A stretch of DNA of 64,000 bases from Streptomyces atroolivaceus. GTDB taxonomy: Bacteria; Actinomycetota; Actinomycetes; Streptomycetales; Streptomycetaceae. Made by a program: the position numbers and the translations under genes. The stretch's first letter is position 1; every line of letters starts with the position of its first letter. A model generated the notes under the pieces. That model was not told where the DNA came from. It did no database searches and worked only from the letters and a program-made list of their open reading frames with translations. Of the stretch, positions 17,122 through 27,094 are shown piece by piece. Where the stretch lies: NCBI RefSeq assembly GCF_000717025.1, contig NZ_JNXG01000002.1:1054001-1118000 (forward strand). Reading direction: 5' to 3'.

Positions 17122-18225
17122 ATGAGCGAGCAGAGCAGGAGCACGGGCCGAATACGCGGCACCGGCAGCCGCCGGAGAAAGCCGTCCCGTGCCCGCCGGG
17201 TGAAGAGGGTCGCCCTGTGGGGCGTCGCCGCCCTGGTGGTCGTGGGGGGATCCGGGCTCGGCTACGCCTACTTCACGCTCAACGGCAATCTGAAGGGCGT
17301 CGACATCGACGCGGCCCTGGGAACCGACCGCCCCGAGGACGTCGACGACGGGTCGCAGGACATCCTGGTGCTGGGATCGGACTCCCGCTCCGGAGCCAAC
17401 TCCGGGTACGGCGCCGACGAGGGCTCCGCGCGGGCCGACACCGCGATGATCGTCCACGTCAACGAGGGCCATACGTCCGCGAGCGTGGTCTCGGTCCCGA
17501 GGGACACCCTCGTCGACCGTCCGGCCTGCACGAGCGACACGACCGGTGAGCGGGTGGGCGCGGAGCACGAGACGATGTTCAACTCCGCCTACGAGGTCGG
17601 TGGGCCCGCCTGCGCGGTGAAGACGGTCGAGTCGATGTCCGGCATCCGCATGGACCACTACGTCGAGGTCGACTTCACGGGCTTCACGAAGCTCGTCGAC
17701 GAGCTCGGCGGCGTGAAGATCACCACTTCGCAGGCGATCGACGACCCCGACAGCCACCTGGCGCTGAAGCCCGGCACCCACACGCTGGACGGCGAGCAGT
17801 CGCTCGGCCTCGTCCGCACGCGCCACAGTGTCGGTGACGGCAGTGACCTGGGGCGGATCCAGCTGCAGCAGGCGTTCGTGAAGGCGCTGATGGACCAGGC
17901 GAAGAGCGTCGGGGTGTTCTCCGACCCGAAGACCCTGTTCGGCCTCGCCGACACCGCCACCAAGGCCGTCACCACCGACTCCCAGCTGGCCTCCGTCAAG
18001 AAGCTCAGCGGCTTCGCGAACGGACTCAGGGGCCTCGGCTCGGAGAACGTCGACATGGTCACGCTGCCCGTGGAGTACGACCCGGCGGACCCGAACCGCG
18101 TGCTGCCCCAGAAGAAGGCCGGACAGCAGGTGTGGGCCGCGCTCAAGCAGGACAAGCCCGTCCCGGCGTCCGCCACGGCGAAGTCGGCCGGCGACAAGGG
18201 CGGGGCGGGGAAGGTCGTGCGCTGA
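17122..18225 (+). CDS. LytR-CpsA-Psr family protein
   Basis: Membrane-anchored enzyme that attaches undecaprenyl-linked glycopolymers to peptidoglycan. 367 residues: basic cytoplasmic N-terminus, one membrane helix (residues about 30-52, VALWGVAALVVVGGSGLGYA), then the extracellular LCP domain with LVLGSDSR, RADTAMIVHV, VSVPRDTLV, YVEVDFTGFTKLVDELGG and LVRTRHSVGDGSDLGRIQLQQ, where the catalytic Arg/Asp residues sit. ATG 17122 follows GAGGGAG. It is in the same region as the WecA/TagO-type transferase at 23637, which makes the lipid-linked start of such polymers. Confidence 0.93.
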   Translation: MSEQSRSTGRIRGTGSRRRKPSRARRVKRVALWGVAALVVVGGSGLGYAYFTLNGNLKGVDIDAALGTDRPEDVDDGSQDILVLGSDSRSGANSGYGADEGSARADTAMIVHVNEGHTSASVVSVPRDTLVDRPACTSDTTGERVGAEHETMFNSAYEVGGPACAVKTVESMSGIRMDHYVEVDFTGFTKLVDELGGVKITTSQAIDDPDSHLALKPGTHTLDGEQSLGLVRTRHSVGDGSDLGRIQLQQAFVKALMDQAKSVGVFSDPKTLFGLADTATKAVTTDSQLASVKKLSGFANGLRGLGSENVDMVTLPVEYDPADPNRVLPQKKAGQQVWAALKQDKPVPASATAKSAGDKGGAGKVVR

Positions 18226-18272
18226 CCGCACCTTCCGTCACCCTACGGTCGCGGAACGTTCCCCGGACGCAC

Positions 18273-18299
18273 GGGAATACACACGACCGGGTCCTCGTT
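18273..18299 (+). promoter_or_regulatory. SigR-type promoter of rpmE
   Basis: GGGAAT (18273-18278), then 18 nt, then GTT (18297-18299) matches the SigR (disulfide-stress sigma factor) consensus GGAAT-N18-GTT. It lies 104 nt before the rpmE start. Established knowledge: rpmE is a reported SigR target in S. coelicolor. Confidence 0.8.
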
Positions 18300-18402
18300 T
18301 TGGGAGATACGGCCGGTCCTGGCAGACTGGTACGTCGGCCCCGGTTCACGGACGCGCAATCAGCGCGAACGACCCGGAGCCCTCCCGAATCTAGGAGACA
18401 CC

Positions 18403-18627
18403 TTGAAGCGCGACATTCACCCCGAGTACGTCGAGACGCAGGTCAGCTGCACCTGCGGTGCGTCGTTCACCACCCGGAGCACCCTCGACGGCGGCGCCAT
18501 CCGCGCCGACGTCTGCTCCGAGTGCCACCCGTTCTACACGGGCAAGCAGAAGATCCTCGACACCGGCGGCCGTGTGGCCCGCTTCGAGGCCCGCTTCGGC
18601 AAGGCTGCCGGCTCCGCCAGCAAGTAG
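18403..18627 (+). CDS. rpmE: Ribosomal protein L31, zinc-binding type
   Basis: 74-residue large-subunit protein. The zinc ligands are complete: SCTCG (C16, C18) and VCSECHPF (two further Cys), so this is the C+ form, not the zinc-free paralogue induced by zinc starvation. The conserved FYTGKQK and [12 protein letters not shown] follow. TTG start at 18403 has the ribosome site TAGGAGA. The zinc thiolates fit control by the thiol-stress sigma factor. Confidence 0.97.
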   Translation: MKRDIHPEYVETQVSCTCGASFTTRSTLDGGAIRADVCSECHPFYTGKQKILDTGGRVARFEARFGKAAGSASK

Positions 18628-18637
18628 CGAGCCACTG

Positions 18638-18684
18638 CGCCGGTTCCCGACGCCCTTCAGCGGGCGCCGGGACCGGCGTTTTTT
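18638..18684 (+). terminator. Intrinsic terminator after rpmE
   Basis: Stem CGCCGGT(T)CCC (18638-18648) with GGGACCGGCG (18669-18678), one bulged T, followed by a T6 tract (18679-18684). It separates rpmE from prfA. Confidence 0.85.
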
Positions 18685-18783
18685 CCGGCTGTGCGGCCGG
18701 GCGCGCCTCCGGGTGTGCGGTCACCGGCAGCACACCGTCCAGCAGGCCCGCAGACGTATGACGCAGAAACCAGGAGCCCGAAG

Positions 18784-19860
18784 ATGTTCGAGGCGGTCGA
18801 GGAACTGATCGGCGAACAAGCCGATCTCGAGAAGAAGCTCGCCGACCCGTCGGTCCACGCCGACCAGGCGAACGCGCGCAAGCTCAACAAGCGCTACGCG
18901 GAGCTGACCCCGATCGTCTCCACCTACCGGGCCTGGAAGCAGACCGGCGACGACATCGGGACCGCCCGCGAGTTCGCCGCCGACGACCCGGACTTCGCCG
19001 CCGAGGTAAAGGTCCTGGAGAAGCAGCGCGAAGAGATCACCGAGAAGCTCCGTCTCCTCCTGGTCCCGCGCGACCCCAGCGACGACAAGGACGTGCTGCT
19101 GGAGATCAAGGCGGGCGCGGGCGGCGACGAGTCCGCCCTGTTCGCCGGCGATCTGCTCCGCATGTACCTGCGCTACGCCGAGCGCATCGGCTGGAAGACG
19201 GAGATCATCGACTCCACCGAGTCGGAGCTCGGCGGGTACAAGGACGTCCAGGTCGCCGTGAAGACCAAGGGCGGCAACGGAGCCACCGAGCCCGGCCAGG
19301 GCGTCTGGGCGCGGATGAAGTACGAGGGCGGTGTGCACCGCGTACAACGCGTGCCCTCCACCGAGTCGCAGGGCCGCATCCACACCTCGGCCGCCGGTGT
19401 GCTCGTCACGCCCGAGGCCGAGGAGGTCGACGTGGAGATCCACGCGAACGACCTGCGCATCGACGTCTACCGCTCCTCGGGCCCCGGCGGCCAGTCCGTC
19501 AACACCACGGACTCCGCCGTGCGCATCACACACCTGCCGACCGGCGTCGTGGCCTCCTGCCAGAACGAGAAGAGCCAGCTCCAGAACAAGGAGCAGGCCA
19601 TGCGCATCCTGCGGTCCCGGCTGCTGGCCGCCGCCCAGGAAGCGGCCGAGCAGGAAGCATCCGACGTACGCCGCAGCCAGGTGCGCACCGTGGACCGTTC
19701 CGAGAAGATCCGGACGTACAACTTCCCGGAAAACCGGATCTCGGACCACCGCGTCGGCTTCAAGGCGTACAACTTGGACCAGGTCCTCGACGGTGACCTC
19801 GACGCCGTCATCCAGGCGTGCGTCGACGCCGACTCCGCCGCCAAGCTCGCCGCCGCGTAA
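18784..19860 (+). CDS. prfA: Peptide chain release factor 1
   Basis: Reads UAA/UAG and triggers peptide release; 358 residues. The codon-recognition tripeptide is PST in [15 protein letters not shown], and the catalytic GGQ sits in [19 protein letters not shown] 18784 is preceded by AGGAG; the upstream open codons are not protein-like. It is followed by prmC, which methylates the GGQ glutamine, with 51 bp between them. Confidence 0.98.
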   Translation: MFEAVEELIGEQADLEKKLADPSVHADQANARKLNKRYAELTPIVSTYRAWKQTGDDIGTAREFAADDPDFAAEVKVLEKQREEITEKLRLLLVPRDPSDDKDVLLEIKAGAGGDESALFAGDLLRMYLRYAERIGWKTEIIDSTESELGGYKDVQVAVKTKGGNGATEPGQGVWARMKYEGGVHRVQRVPSTESQGRIHTSAAGVLVTPEAEEVDVEIHANDLRIDVYRSSGPGGQSVNTTDSAVRITHLPTGVVASCQNEKSQLQNKEQAMRILRSRLLAAAQEAAEQEASDVRRSQVRTVDRSEKIRTYNFPENRISDHRVGFKAYNLDQVLDGDLDAVIQACVDADSAAKLAAA

Positions 19861-19911
19861 GGCGCTCAGGACCCGACCCGCCCCGCTCGTGAACCCGTAC
19901 GGAGAACCGCG

Positions 19912-20757
19912 ATGAACCTGCTGCTCGCCGAGGTGGCCCAGGCCACCCAGCGGCTGGCCGACGCCGGTGTCCCCTCGCCGCGATTCGACGCCGAGGAACT
20001 CGCCGCGTTCGTGCACGGCGTCAAGCGGGGCGAACTGCACAACGTGCCGGACGCCGACTTCGACGCACGCTACTGGGAGACGATCGCCCGCCGGGAGGCC
20101 CGCGAGCCGCTCCAGCACATCACCGGCCGCGCCTTCTTCCGCTATCTGGAGCTCCAGGTGGGCCCCGGTGTCTTCGTGCCACGGCCGGAGACCGAGTCGG
20201 TCGTCGGATGGGCGATAGACGCGGTCCGCGCGATGGACGTCGTGGAGCCGCTGATCGTCGACCTCTGCACCGGGTCGGGCGCGATCGCGCTCGCCATGGC
20301 GCAGGAGGTGCCGCGCTCGCGTGTGCACGCCGTCGAGCTGTCCGAGGACGCCCTGAGGTGGACACGGAAGAACGCCGAGGGGTCCAGGGTCACCGTCCAC
20401 CGCGGCGACGCCCTGAGAGCCCTTCCCGAGCTCGACGGCCAGGTCGACCTGGTCATCTCCAACCCGCCCTACATCCCGCTCACCGAGTGGGAGTACGTGG
20501 CCCCGGAGGCCCGCGACCACGACCCGCAGATGGCGCTCTTCTCCGGCGAGGACGGCCTCGACACCATCCGCGGCATCGAGCGCACCGCGCACCGTCTGCT
20601 CCGCCCCGGCGGGCTCGTCGTCATCGAGCACGCCGACACGCAGGGTGGCCAGGTGCCGTGGATCTTCACCGAGGAGCGGGGCTGGGCCGACGCGGCCGAC
20701 CACCCCGACCTGAACAACCGGCCCCGGTTCGCGACGGCCCGCAAGGCCATGCCGTGA
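19912..20757 (+). CDS. prmC: Release-factor glutamine methyltransferase
   Basis: N5-methylates the GGQ glutamine of release factors using S-adenosylmethionine. 281 residues: N-terminal helical substrate-recognition domain (1-75), then a Rossmann fold with FVPRPETE, DLCTGSGAIALAMA (SAM site) and the catalytic NPPY in DLVISNPPYIPL. ATG 19912 has GGAGAACCGCG upstream. Confidence 0.97.
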   Translation: MNLLLAEVAQATQRLADAGVPSPRFDAEELAAFVHGVKRGELHNVPDADFDARYWETIARREAREPLQHITGRAFFRYLELQVGPGVFVPRPETESVVGWAIDAVRAMDVVEPLIVDLCTGSGAIALAMAQEVPRSRVHAVELSEDALRWTRKNAEGSRVTVHRGDALRALPELDGQVDLVISNPPYIPLTEWEYVAPEARDHDPQMALFSGEDGLDTIRGIERTAHRLLRPGGLVVIEHADTQGGQVPWIFTEERGWADAADHPDLNNRPRFATARKAMP

Positions 20758-20824
20758 CCACCGGGACACCGGCACCGCACGATCCCTACCCGCCATACCC
20801 GTACATGTCCGAGGAGGCCGGCTG

Positions 20825-21472
20825 ATGGCACGGCGATACGACTGCAACGACGCGACCGACCGTACGACCGGCCTGCGTGAAGCCGCGTCCGCCGTCCGCC
20901 GCGGCGAACTGGTCGTGCTGCCCACGGACACGGTGTACGGGATCGGTGCGGACGCCTTCAGCTCCGAGGGCGTCGCCGACCTGCTCGACGCCAAGGGCCG
21001 CGGCCGCAACATGCCGACCCCTGTCCTGATCGGCTCCCCGAACACCCTGCACGGCCTGGTCACCGACTTCTCCGAGCAGGCCTGGGAGCTCGTCGACGCG
21101 TTCTGGCCCGGTGCCCTCACCCTCGTCGCCCGGCACCAGCCTTCGCTGCAGTGGGACCTGGGTGACACCCGCGGCACCGTCGCCGTCCGCATGCCCCTCC
21201 ACCCGGTCGCCATCGAGCTCCTCACGGAGGTCGGCCCGATGGCCGTCTCCAGCGCCAACCTCACCGGACACCCCTCGCCCGAGGACTGCGACGCCGCCCA
21301 GGAGATGCTCGGCGACAGCGTCTCCGTGTACCTCGACGGCGGCCCGACCCCCGGGATCGTCCCCTCCTCGATCGTCGACGTCACCGGCAAGATCCCGGTG
21401 CTGCTGCGGGCAGGCGCGCTCTCCGTCGAGGAACTCCGCAAGGTGGTACCCGACCTCGAGGTGGCCAATTGA
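20825..21472 (+). CDS. L-threonylcarbamoyladenylate synthase (Sua5/YrdC/YwlC)
   Basis: Makes threonylcarbamoyl-AMP for the t6A37 modification of ANN-decoding tRNAs. The 215-residue YrdC domain has the nucleotide-binding LPTDTVYGIGADA and KGRGRNMPTPVLIGS; the C-terminal extension of long Sua5 proteins is absent. Established linkage: prfA-prmC-ywlC is a common translation cluster. Ribosome site GAGGAGG at 20811-20817. The stop overlaps the next start (TTGA). Confidence 0.95.
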   Translation: MARRYDCNDATDRTTGLREAASAVRRGELVVLPTDTVYGIGADAFSSEGVADLLDAKGRGRNMPTPVLIGSPNTLHGLVTDFSEQAWELVDAFWPGALTLVARHQPSLQWDLGDTRGTVAVRMPLHPVAIELLTEVGPMAVSSANLTGHPSPEDCDAAQEMLGDSVSVYLDGGPTPGIVPSSIVDVTGKIPVLLRAGALSVEELRKVVPDLEVAN

Positions 21473-22110
21473 CCGCCCCTGAGGGGCGTGGCATAGCGGG
21501 GCGGCACGACACTTTCCGCATCCTCCACGTCAGCACCGGCAACGTCTGCCGCTCGCCCATCACCGAGCGGCTGACCCGCCATGCCCTCGTGGACCGCCTC
21601 GGAGACCCGCTCAGCGGTGGCCTCATCGTGGAGAGCGCGGGCACCTGGGGGCACGAGGGCGCGCCCATGGAGGCCAACGCCGAGGTCGTCCTCGCCGACT
21701 TCGGCGCCGACGCGACCGGCTTCGTGGGCCGCGAGCTCCTCGACGAGCACGTGATCCGCGCCGACCTGGTGCTCACCGCCACCCGCGACCACCGCGCCCA
21801 GGTCATCTCCATGGGCCACTCGGCGGGTCTGCGGACCTTCACGCTCAAGGAGTTCACCCGGCTGGTGCGCGCCATAGACCCCGCCACGCTGCCCGACGCC
21901 CGTGAGGAAGGGGTCGTCGAGCGTGCCCGCGCACTGGTGCGCGCGGCGGCGGCACTGCGCGGCTGGCTGCTGGCCCCCACCGCGGAGGCGGACGAGGTCT
22001 ACGACCCGTACGGCGCACCGATCACGTTCTTCCGTTCGATCGGTGACGAGATCAGCCAGGCGCTCGATCCCGTCATGACGGCACTGACCGGAGTGCGCGC
22101 CCCCCACTGA
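21469..22110 (+). CDS. Low-molecular-weight PTP-like protein, nucleophile replaced
   Basis: 213 residues, start TTG 21469 overlapping the Sua5-like stop by 4 nt. It has the LMW-PTP fold signature, but the phosphate loop reads S22-T-G-N-V-C27-R28-S29, where active enzymes have C-x-G-N-x-C-R-S. The nucleophilic Cys is therefore Ser, while the loop Arg and the acid motif (D-P-Y in VYDPYGAP) are kept. Hydrolysis by the usual cysteinyl-phosphate route is not expected, and a phosphate-binding or regulatory role is possible. A C-terminal extension of about 40 residues (FFRSIGDEISQALDPVM) is unlike the family. Confidence 0.88.
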   Translation: MTAPEGRGIAGRHDTFRILHVSTGNVCRSPITERLTRHALVDRLGDPLSGGLIVESAGTWGHEGAPMEANAEVVLADFGADATGFVGRELLDEHVIRADLVLTATRDHRAQVISMGHSAGLRTFTLKEFTRLVRAIDPATLPDAREEGVVERARALVRAAAALRGWLLAPTAEADEVYDPYGAPITFFRSIGDEISQALDPVMTALTGVRAPH

Positions 22111-22250
22111 GCCGCCGGCATCCCGTGCGTACGCACCGGGGTGCGCCGACCGGCGTAGAGGGGCGCCCGGCAGCGGGCAGGCGGCCCGGGGCGGGCCTAC
22201 ATTGGATCTGTCGCGTACCGCACCCCCTCCTCCAGGCCCGGAGCCGTCAG

Positions 22251-23531
22251 ATGCCGGTCACCACTCCAGCCGCACGCGCGGCCGCGCCCCCGTCCCACAC
22301 CGCCGTGCCGCAGGACTTCGGCGCCCTGGCGCGCCAGGACCCGGAGATCGGCGGCATCCTGCTGGCCGAGGCCGGGCGGCAGTCGAGCACCCTCCAGCTC
22401 ATCGCCGCCGAGAACTTCACCTCGCCCGCGGTCCTCGCCGCACTGGGCTCCCCGCTCGCCAACAAGTACGCCGAGGGCTACCCCGGAGCCCGTCACCACG
22501 GTGGCTGTGAGCAGGCGGACGCCGCGGAGCGCGTCGCGGTCCGGCGCGCGATGTCGCTGTTCGGTGCCGAGCACGCCAACGTCCAGCCGCACTCCGGCTC
22601 CTCGGCCGTCCTCGCGGCCTACGCCGCACTGCTGCGCCCCGGCGACACGGTGCTGGCCATGGGGCTCCCGTACGGGGGGCACCTCACCCACGGCGCCCCG
22701 GGGAACTTCTCCGGGCGCTGGTTCGAGTTCGCCGGTTACGGCGTCGACCCCGACAGCGGGCTCATCGACTACACGCAGGTGCGCGCCCTGGCGAGGGCCC
22801 GGCGGCCCAAGGCGATCGTCTGCGGGTCGATCTCGTACCCCAGGCATCCCGACTACGAGCAGTTCCGGGACATCGCCGACGAGGTGGGCGCCTATCTGAT
22901 CGCGGACGCCGCCCACCCGATGGGGCTGATCGCCGGGGGAGCGGCGCCCAGTCCGGTGCCCTACGCGGACGTGGTGTGCGCGACGACACACAAGGTGCTG
23001 CGCGGACCCCGCGGCGGGATGATCCTGTGCGGTGTCGAGCTCTCGGAGCGCATCGACCGCGCCGTGTTCCCCTTCACCCAGGGCGGCGCCCAGATGCACA
23101 CGGTCGCCGCCAAGGCGGTCGCGTTCGGTGAGGCGGCGACCCCCGCGTACGCGGTCTACGCACACCGGGTCGTCGCCCATGCCCGCGTCCTCGCCGCCGC
23201 CCTGGAGGACGAGGGCTTCGAGGTCACCACCGGCGGTACGGACACCCACATCGTCGTCGCGGACCCCGGCCCGCTCGGCGTCGACGGCCGCACCGCCCGC
23301 GAGCGGCTCATGGCCGCGGGGATGGTCCTGGACACCTGCGCCCTGCCGTACGGGGACGCGCGGGGGATCAGGCTCGGCACCGCGGCGGTCACCACCCAGG
23401 GCATGGACGAGGACGACATGGCGCGGATCGCGGCGCTGTTCGGCGCGGCCGTGCGGGAGGAGGGCGACCCGGCCGTGCTGCGGGCCGAGGCGCGCGGACT
23501 GGCCGAGCGCAATCCGCCGTATCCGGGGTAG
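22251..23531 (+). CDS. glyA: Serine hydroxymethyltransferase paralogue
   Basis: A 426-residue SHMT-fold PLP enzyme interconverting serine and glycine with tetrahydrofolate. LIAAENFTSPAVLAALGSPL, NKYAEGYPGARHHGGCE and the PLP lysine in VCATTHKVLRGPRGG are conserved. The usual DMAHIAGL cofactor segment reads DAAHPMGLIAGG, and an N-terminal Ala/Pro leader precedes the domain, so this is probably a second, divergent glyA rather than the housekeeping copy. ATG 22251 was preferred over the upstream GTG at 22125, whose translation is low-complexity. Confidence 0.88.
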   Translation: MPVTTPAARAAAPPSHTAVPQDFGALARQDPEIGGILLAEAGRQSSTLQLIAAENFTSPAVLAALGSPLANKYAEGYPGARHHGGCEQADAAERVAVRRAMSLFGAEHANVQPHSGSSAVLAAYAALLRPGDTVLAMGLPYGGHLTHGAPGNFSGRWFEFAGYGVDPDSGLIDYTQVRALARARRPKAIVCGSISYPRHPDYEQFRDIADEVGAYLIADAAHPMGLIAGGAAPSPVPYADVVCATTHKVLRGPRGGMILCGVELSERIDRAVFPFTQGGAQMHTVAAKAVAFGEAATPAYAVYAHRVVAHARVLAAALEDEGFEVTTGGTDTHIVVADPGPLGVDGRTARERLMAAGMVLDTCALPYGDARGIRLGTAAVTTQGMDEDDMARIAALFGAAVREEGDPAVLRAEARGLAERNPPYPG

Positions 23532-23636
23532 ACGGTGCGGATCACGTATGTGCAACCAACACCCGTGGCTCGGTGTCCTTGCACATGAGACTAGGGTGTG
23601 GGGCTGAGATGGCCGGCGAATTCTGTGGGGCAGCCC

Positions 23637-24995
23637 GTGCGTGATTACCTGCTGACGCTCTGTGTCACGGCCGCAGTTACCTATCTGCTGACCGGACCGG
23701 TGCGGAAGTTCGCCATCGCGATCGGGGCGATGCCCGCGATCCGTGCGCGTGACGTACACCGGGAACCGACACCTCGGCTCGGTGGCATCGCCATGTTCGG
23801 CGGGCTGTGCGCGGGCCTGATCGTCGCCGACCACCTGCTCAACCTGAACGGCGTCTTCGAACTCTCCAACGAACCCAGAGCACTGCTCTCCGGAGCGGCT
23901 TTGATCTGGCTGATCGGTGTCCTGGACGACAAGTTCGAGATCGACGCGCTGATCAAGCTCGGCGGCCAGATGATCGCCGCCGCGGTCATGGTCATCCAGG
24001 GTCTGACCATCCTGTGGCTCCCCATCCCCGGCGTGGGCACCGTCGCGCTCACCCAGTGGCAGGGCACGCTGCTCACGGTCGCGCTGGTCGTGATCACCAT
24101 CAACGCGGTCAACTTCGTCGACGGCCTGGACGGCCTGGCGGCCGGCATGGTCTGCATCGCGTCCGCGGCGTTCTTCCTCTACACCTACCGGCTCTGGTAC
24201 GGGTACGGTATCGAGGCGGCCGCTCCCGCGACGCTCTTCGCCGCGATCCTGATGGGCATGTGCCTCGGCTTCCTGCCGCACAACATGCATCCCGCCCGGA
24301 TCTTCATGGGCGACTCCGGGTCGATGCTGATCGGCCTGGTGCTGGCCGCGGGCGCGATCTCCGTCACGGGGCAGGTCGACCCGGACCTGATGAAGCTCTT
24401 CGAGGGCGGTGAGCGCGAGGCCACCCACGCGATGCTGCCGGTCTTCATCCCGCTGCTGCTGCCGCTCACGATCATCGCCATCCCGGCCGCCGACCTGGTG
24501 CTCGCGATCGTGCGGCGCACCTGGAACGGCCAGTCGCCGTTCGCGGCCGACCGCGGGCACCTGCACCACCGGCTGCTGGAGATCGGGCACTCGCACAGCA
24601 GGTCCGTGCTGATCATGTACTTCTGGTCCGCGCTGATCGCGTTCGGCGCCGTCGGCTACTCCGTGCACTCCGCGTCCCTCTGGATCGTGCTGGTCATCGT
24701 GGGGCTCAGCGCCGTGGGTCTCGTCCTGCTGCTCATGCCGCGCTTCACGCCCCGCGCCCCGCGCTGGGCCGAGTCCTTCGTGCCGCCGCGTTACCGGCGC
24801 CGTCGGCGCGTCGGCTCCGAGGGGGAGGCCGAGGACGGCCTGTACGGCCAACACGGGCCGGAGGGTTCGCAGATGGTCTCCCCTGAACCGGAACGGGCCC
24901 CGGTCTCCGTGGGCGTCTCCGGCGTCAACGGAGCGACAGCGATCGGCCCCCGTTCGCGGTTCACAGATCGGGACCGTGCGGACTCACCGCGTTAG
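23637..24995 (+). CDS. Undecaprenyl-phosphate HexNAc-1-phosphate transferase (WecA/TagO/MraY family)
   Basis: Starts lipid-linked glycopolymer synthesis by moving a GlcNAc- or GalNAc-phosphate onto undecaprenyl phosphate at the inner membrane. 452 residues with about eleven membrane helices. Catalytic motifs: DDKFEID, NFVDGLDGLAAG, FMGDSGSMLIG and the C-terminal DRGHLHHRLLEIGHS loop. A soluble tail of about 75 residues is poorly conserved. GTG 23637 gives MRDYLLTLCV with GTGGGG upstream; GTG 23625 would add four residues. Confidence 0.92.
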   Translation: MRDYLLTLCVTAAVTYLLTGPVRKFAIAIGAMPAIRARDVHREPTPRLGGIAMFGGLCAGLIVADHLLNLNGVFELSNEPRALLSGAALIWLIGVLDDKFEIDALIKLGGQMIAAAVMVIQGLTILWLPIPGVGTVALTQWQGTLLTVALVVITINAVNFVDGLDGLAAGMVCIASAAFFLYTYRLWYGYGIEAAAPATLFAAILMGMCLGFLPHNMHPARIFMGDSGSMLIGLVLAAGAISVTGQVDPDLMKLFEGGEREATHAMLPVFIPLLLPLTIIAIPAADLVLAIVRRTWNGQSPFAADRGHLHHRLLEIGHSHSRSVLIMYFWSALIAFGAVGYSVHSASLWIVLVIVGLSAVGLVLLLMPRFTPRAPRWAESFVPPRYRRRRRVGSEGEAEDGLYGQHGPEGSQMVSPEPERAPVSVGVSGVNGATAIGPRSRFTDRDRADSPR

Positions 24996-25072
24996 CGGTG
25001 TCGATGCAGAAGCCCCGTTACCAGACAAAGTGTCGTGATGTTCTGCACACACGCGCGGGTTAACTCTCATGT

Positions 25073-25086
25073 GTGACAGCTGGCAC
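25073..25086. promoter_or_regulatory. Crp-like palindrome upstream of atpI
   Basis: GTG-N6-GGCAC at 25073-25086 sits inside an 18-bp imperfect palindrome (25071-25088). It fits the GTG-N6-GNCAC pattern I recall for Streptomyces Crp. It is 172 bp before the atpI start. Confidence 0.4.
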
Positions 25087-25117
25087 ACTTTCTGAGTAAA
25101 GACCTCATCAAATAGTT

Positions 25118-25133
25118 TGTGATACCGTTCACG
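25118..25133. promoter_or_regulatory. Rex-operator-like palindrome upstream of atpI
   Basis: TGTGATACCGTTCACG differs at few positions from the Rex operator TGTGAA-N4-TTCACA. Rex is the NADH/NAD+-sensing repressor of respiratory genes in Streptomyces. Position 125 bp before atpI, in the only sizeable gap before the operon, suits control of the atp promoter. Confidence 0.5.
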
Positions 25134-25257
25134 AACCCGGTGACAGAGCCGAAGGACCTGAGTAGCACGGTCCCTCGGCCCGAAGCATCGACTCGGACCG
25201 GGCCTACGCTCGTCCCTGACGACCACTGACCACCCCCTGCAATGCGGAGTAACCGCC

Positions 25258-25695
25258 ATGCCGTCCAACGACGTCCGGACTCTCCTCCACACCGCCGTGC
25301 CCACTGCTGCCGTCGGTGTCGTCACCGTCGCCGTCAGCGCTGCGCTCGCCGGCGGCAAGGGAGCGATCGGCGCAGCGGCAGGGACGCTGGTGGTGATCCT
25401 CTTCATGGGGATCGGACTCGGCGTTCTGCAGCGCACGGCCAAGTCTCTGCCGCACCTGTTCCAGTCCATGGGACTCCTGCTGTACACGACCGAACTGCTG
25501 CTGCTCTTCGTCTTCGTCGCCGCGTTCAAGGACACGACGCTGTTCAATCCCAGGGCCTTCGCGGCCGCGGTGATGGTCGCCACCCTCACCTGGGTCGCGG
25601 CGCAGATCCGTGTGCACATGAAGACCAAGATCCTCTACGTCGAGCCGGACTCGTCCGCGGGCAAGACGCCCCAGAACATGGGGTCTTCGACGTGA
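25258..25695 (+). CDS. atpI: ATP synthase protein I
   Basis: 145-residue membrane protein with four hydrophobic helices (residues about 12-32, 38-56, 76-94, 98-118). It is the accessory assembly protein that commonly opens atp operons. Length and helix pattern fit the family; sequence conservation is weak. A gap of 222 bp without a supported gene separates it from atpB and may hold a second promoter. Confidence 0.88.
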   Translation: MPSNDVRTLLHTAVPTAAVGVVTVAVSAALAGGKGAIGAAAGTLVVILFMGIGLGVLQRTAKSLPHLFQSMGLLLYTTELLLLFVFVAAFKDTTLFNPRAFAAAVMVATLTWVAAQIRVHMKTKILYVEPDSSAGKTPQNMGSST

Positions 25696-25917
25696 GGGGT
25701 AGGGCCGGGATAAGCGAGCGTTCGAGACCCTGCTATCGTCCGGTGCCAACTGCGGCACTGCGGGCGCGGGCATCAAAATCGGCGCCTGCTCCATCGCGAG
25801 GCGTAATGCCTGAGCCGCCCCCCATCCGTAACACCAGTCCAGTGCCGACCAGCGGCTGCTTGCCGCGCCGACACAACGAGGTTGCCGTACCTATGCGCCA
25901 CGCTGAAGGAGCCCGCG

Positions 25918-27052
<1,135 letters not shown>

Positions 27053-27094
27053 GTCGCGGCATTCCGACTGCCCGATGCGACGAAAGGCATTGAT

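Noticed and set aside
18721..22107. 1128-codon minus-strand open frame across prfA, prmC and the Sua5-like gene
   Set aside because: Overlaps three well-supported plus-strand genes and reads as Gly/Val/Leu/Arg low complexity.
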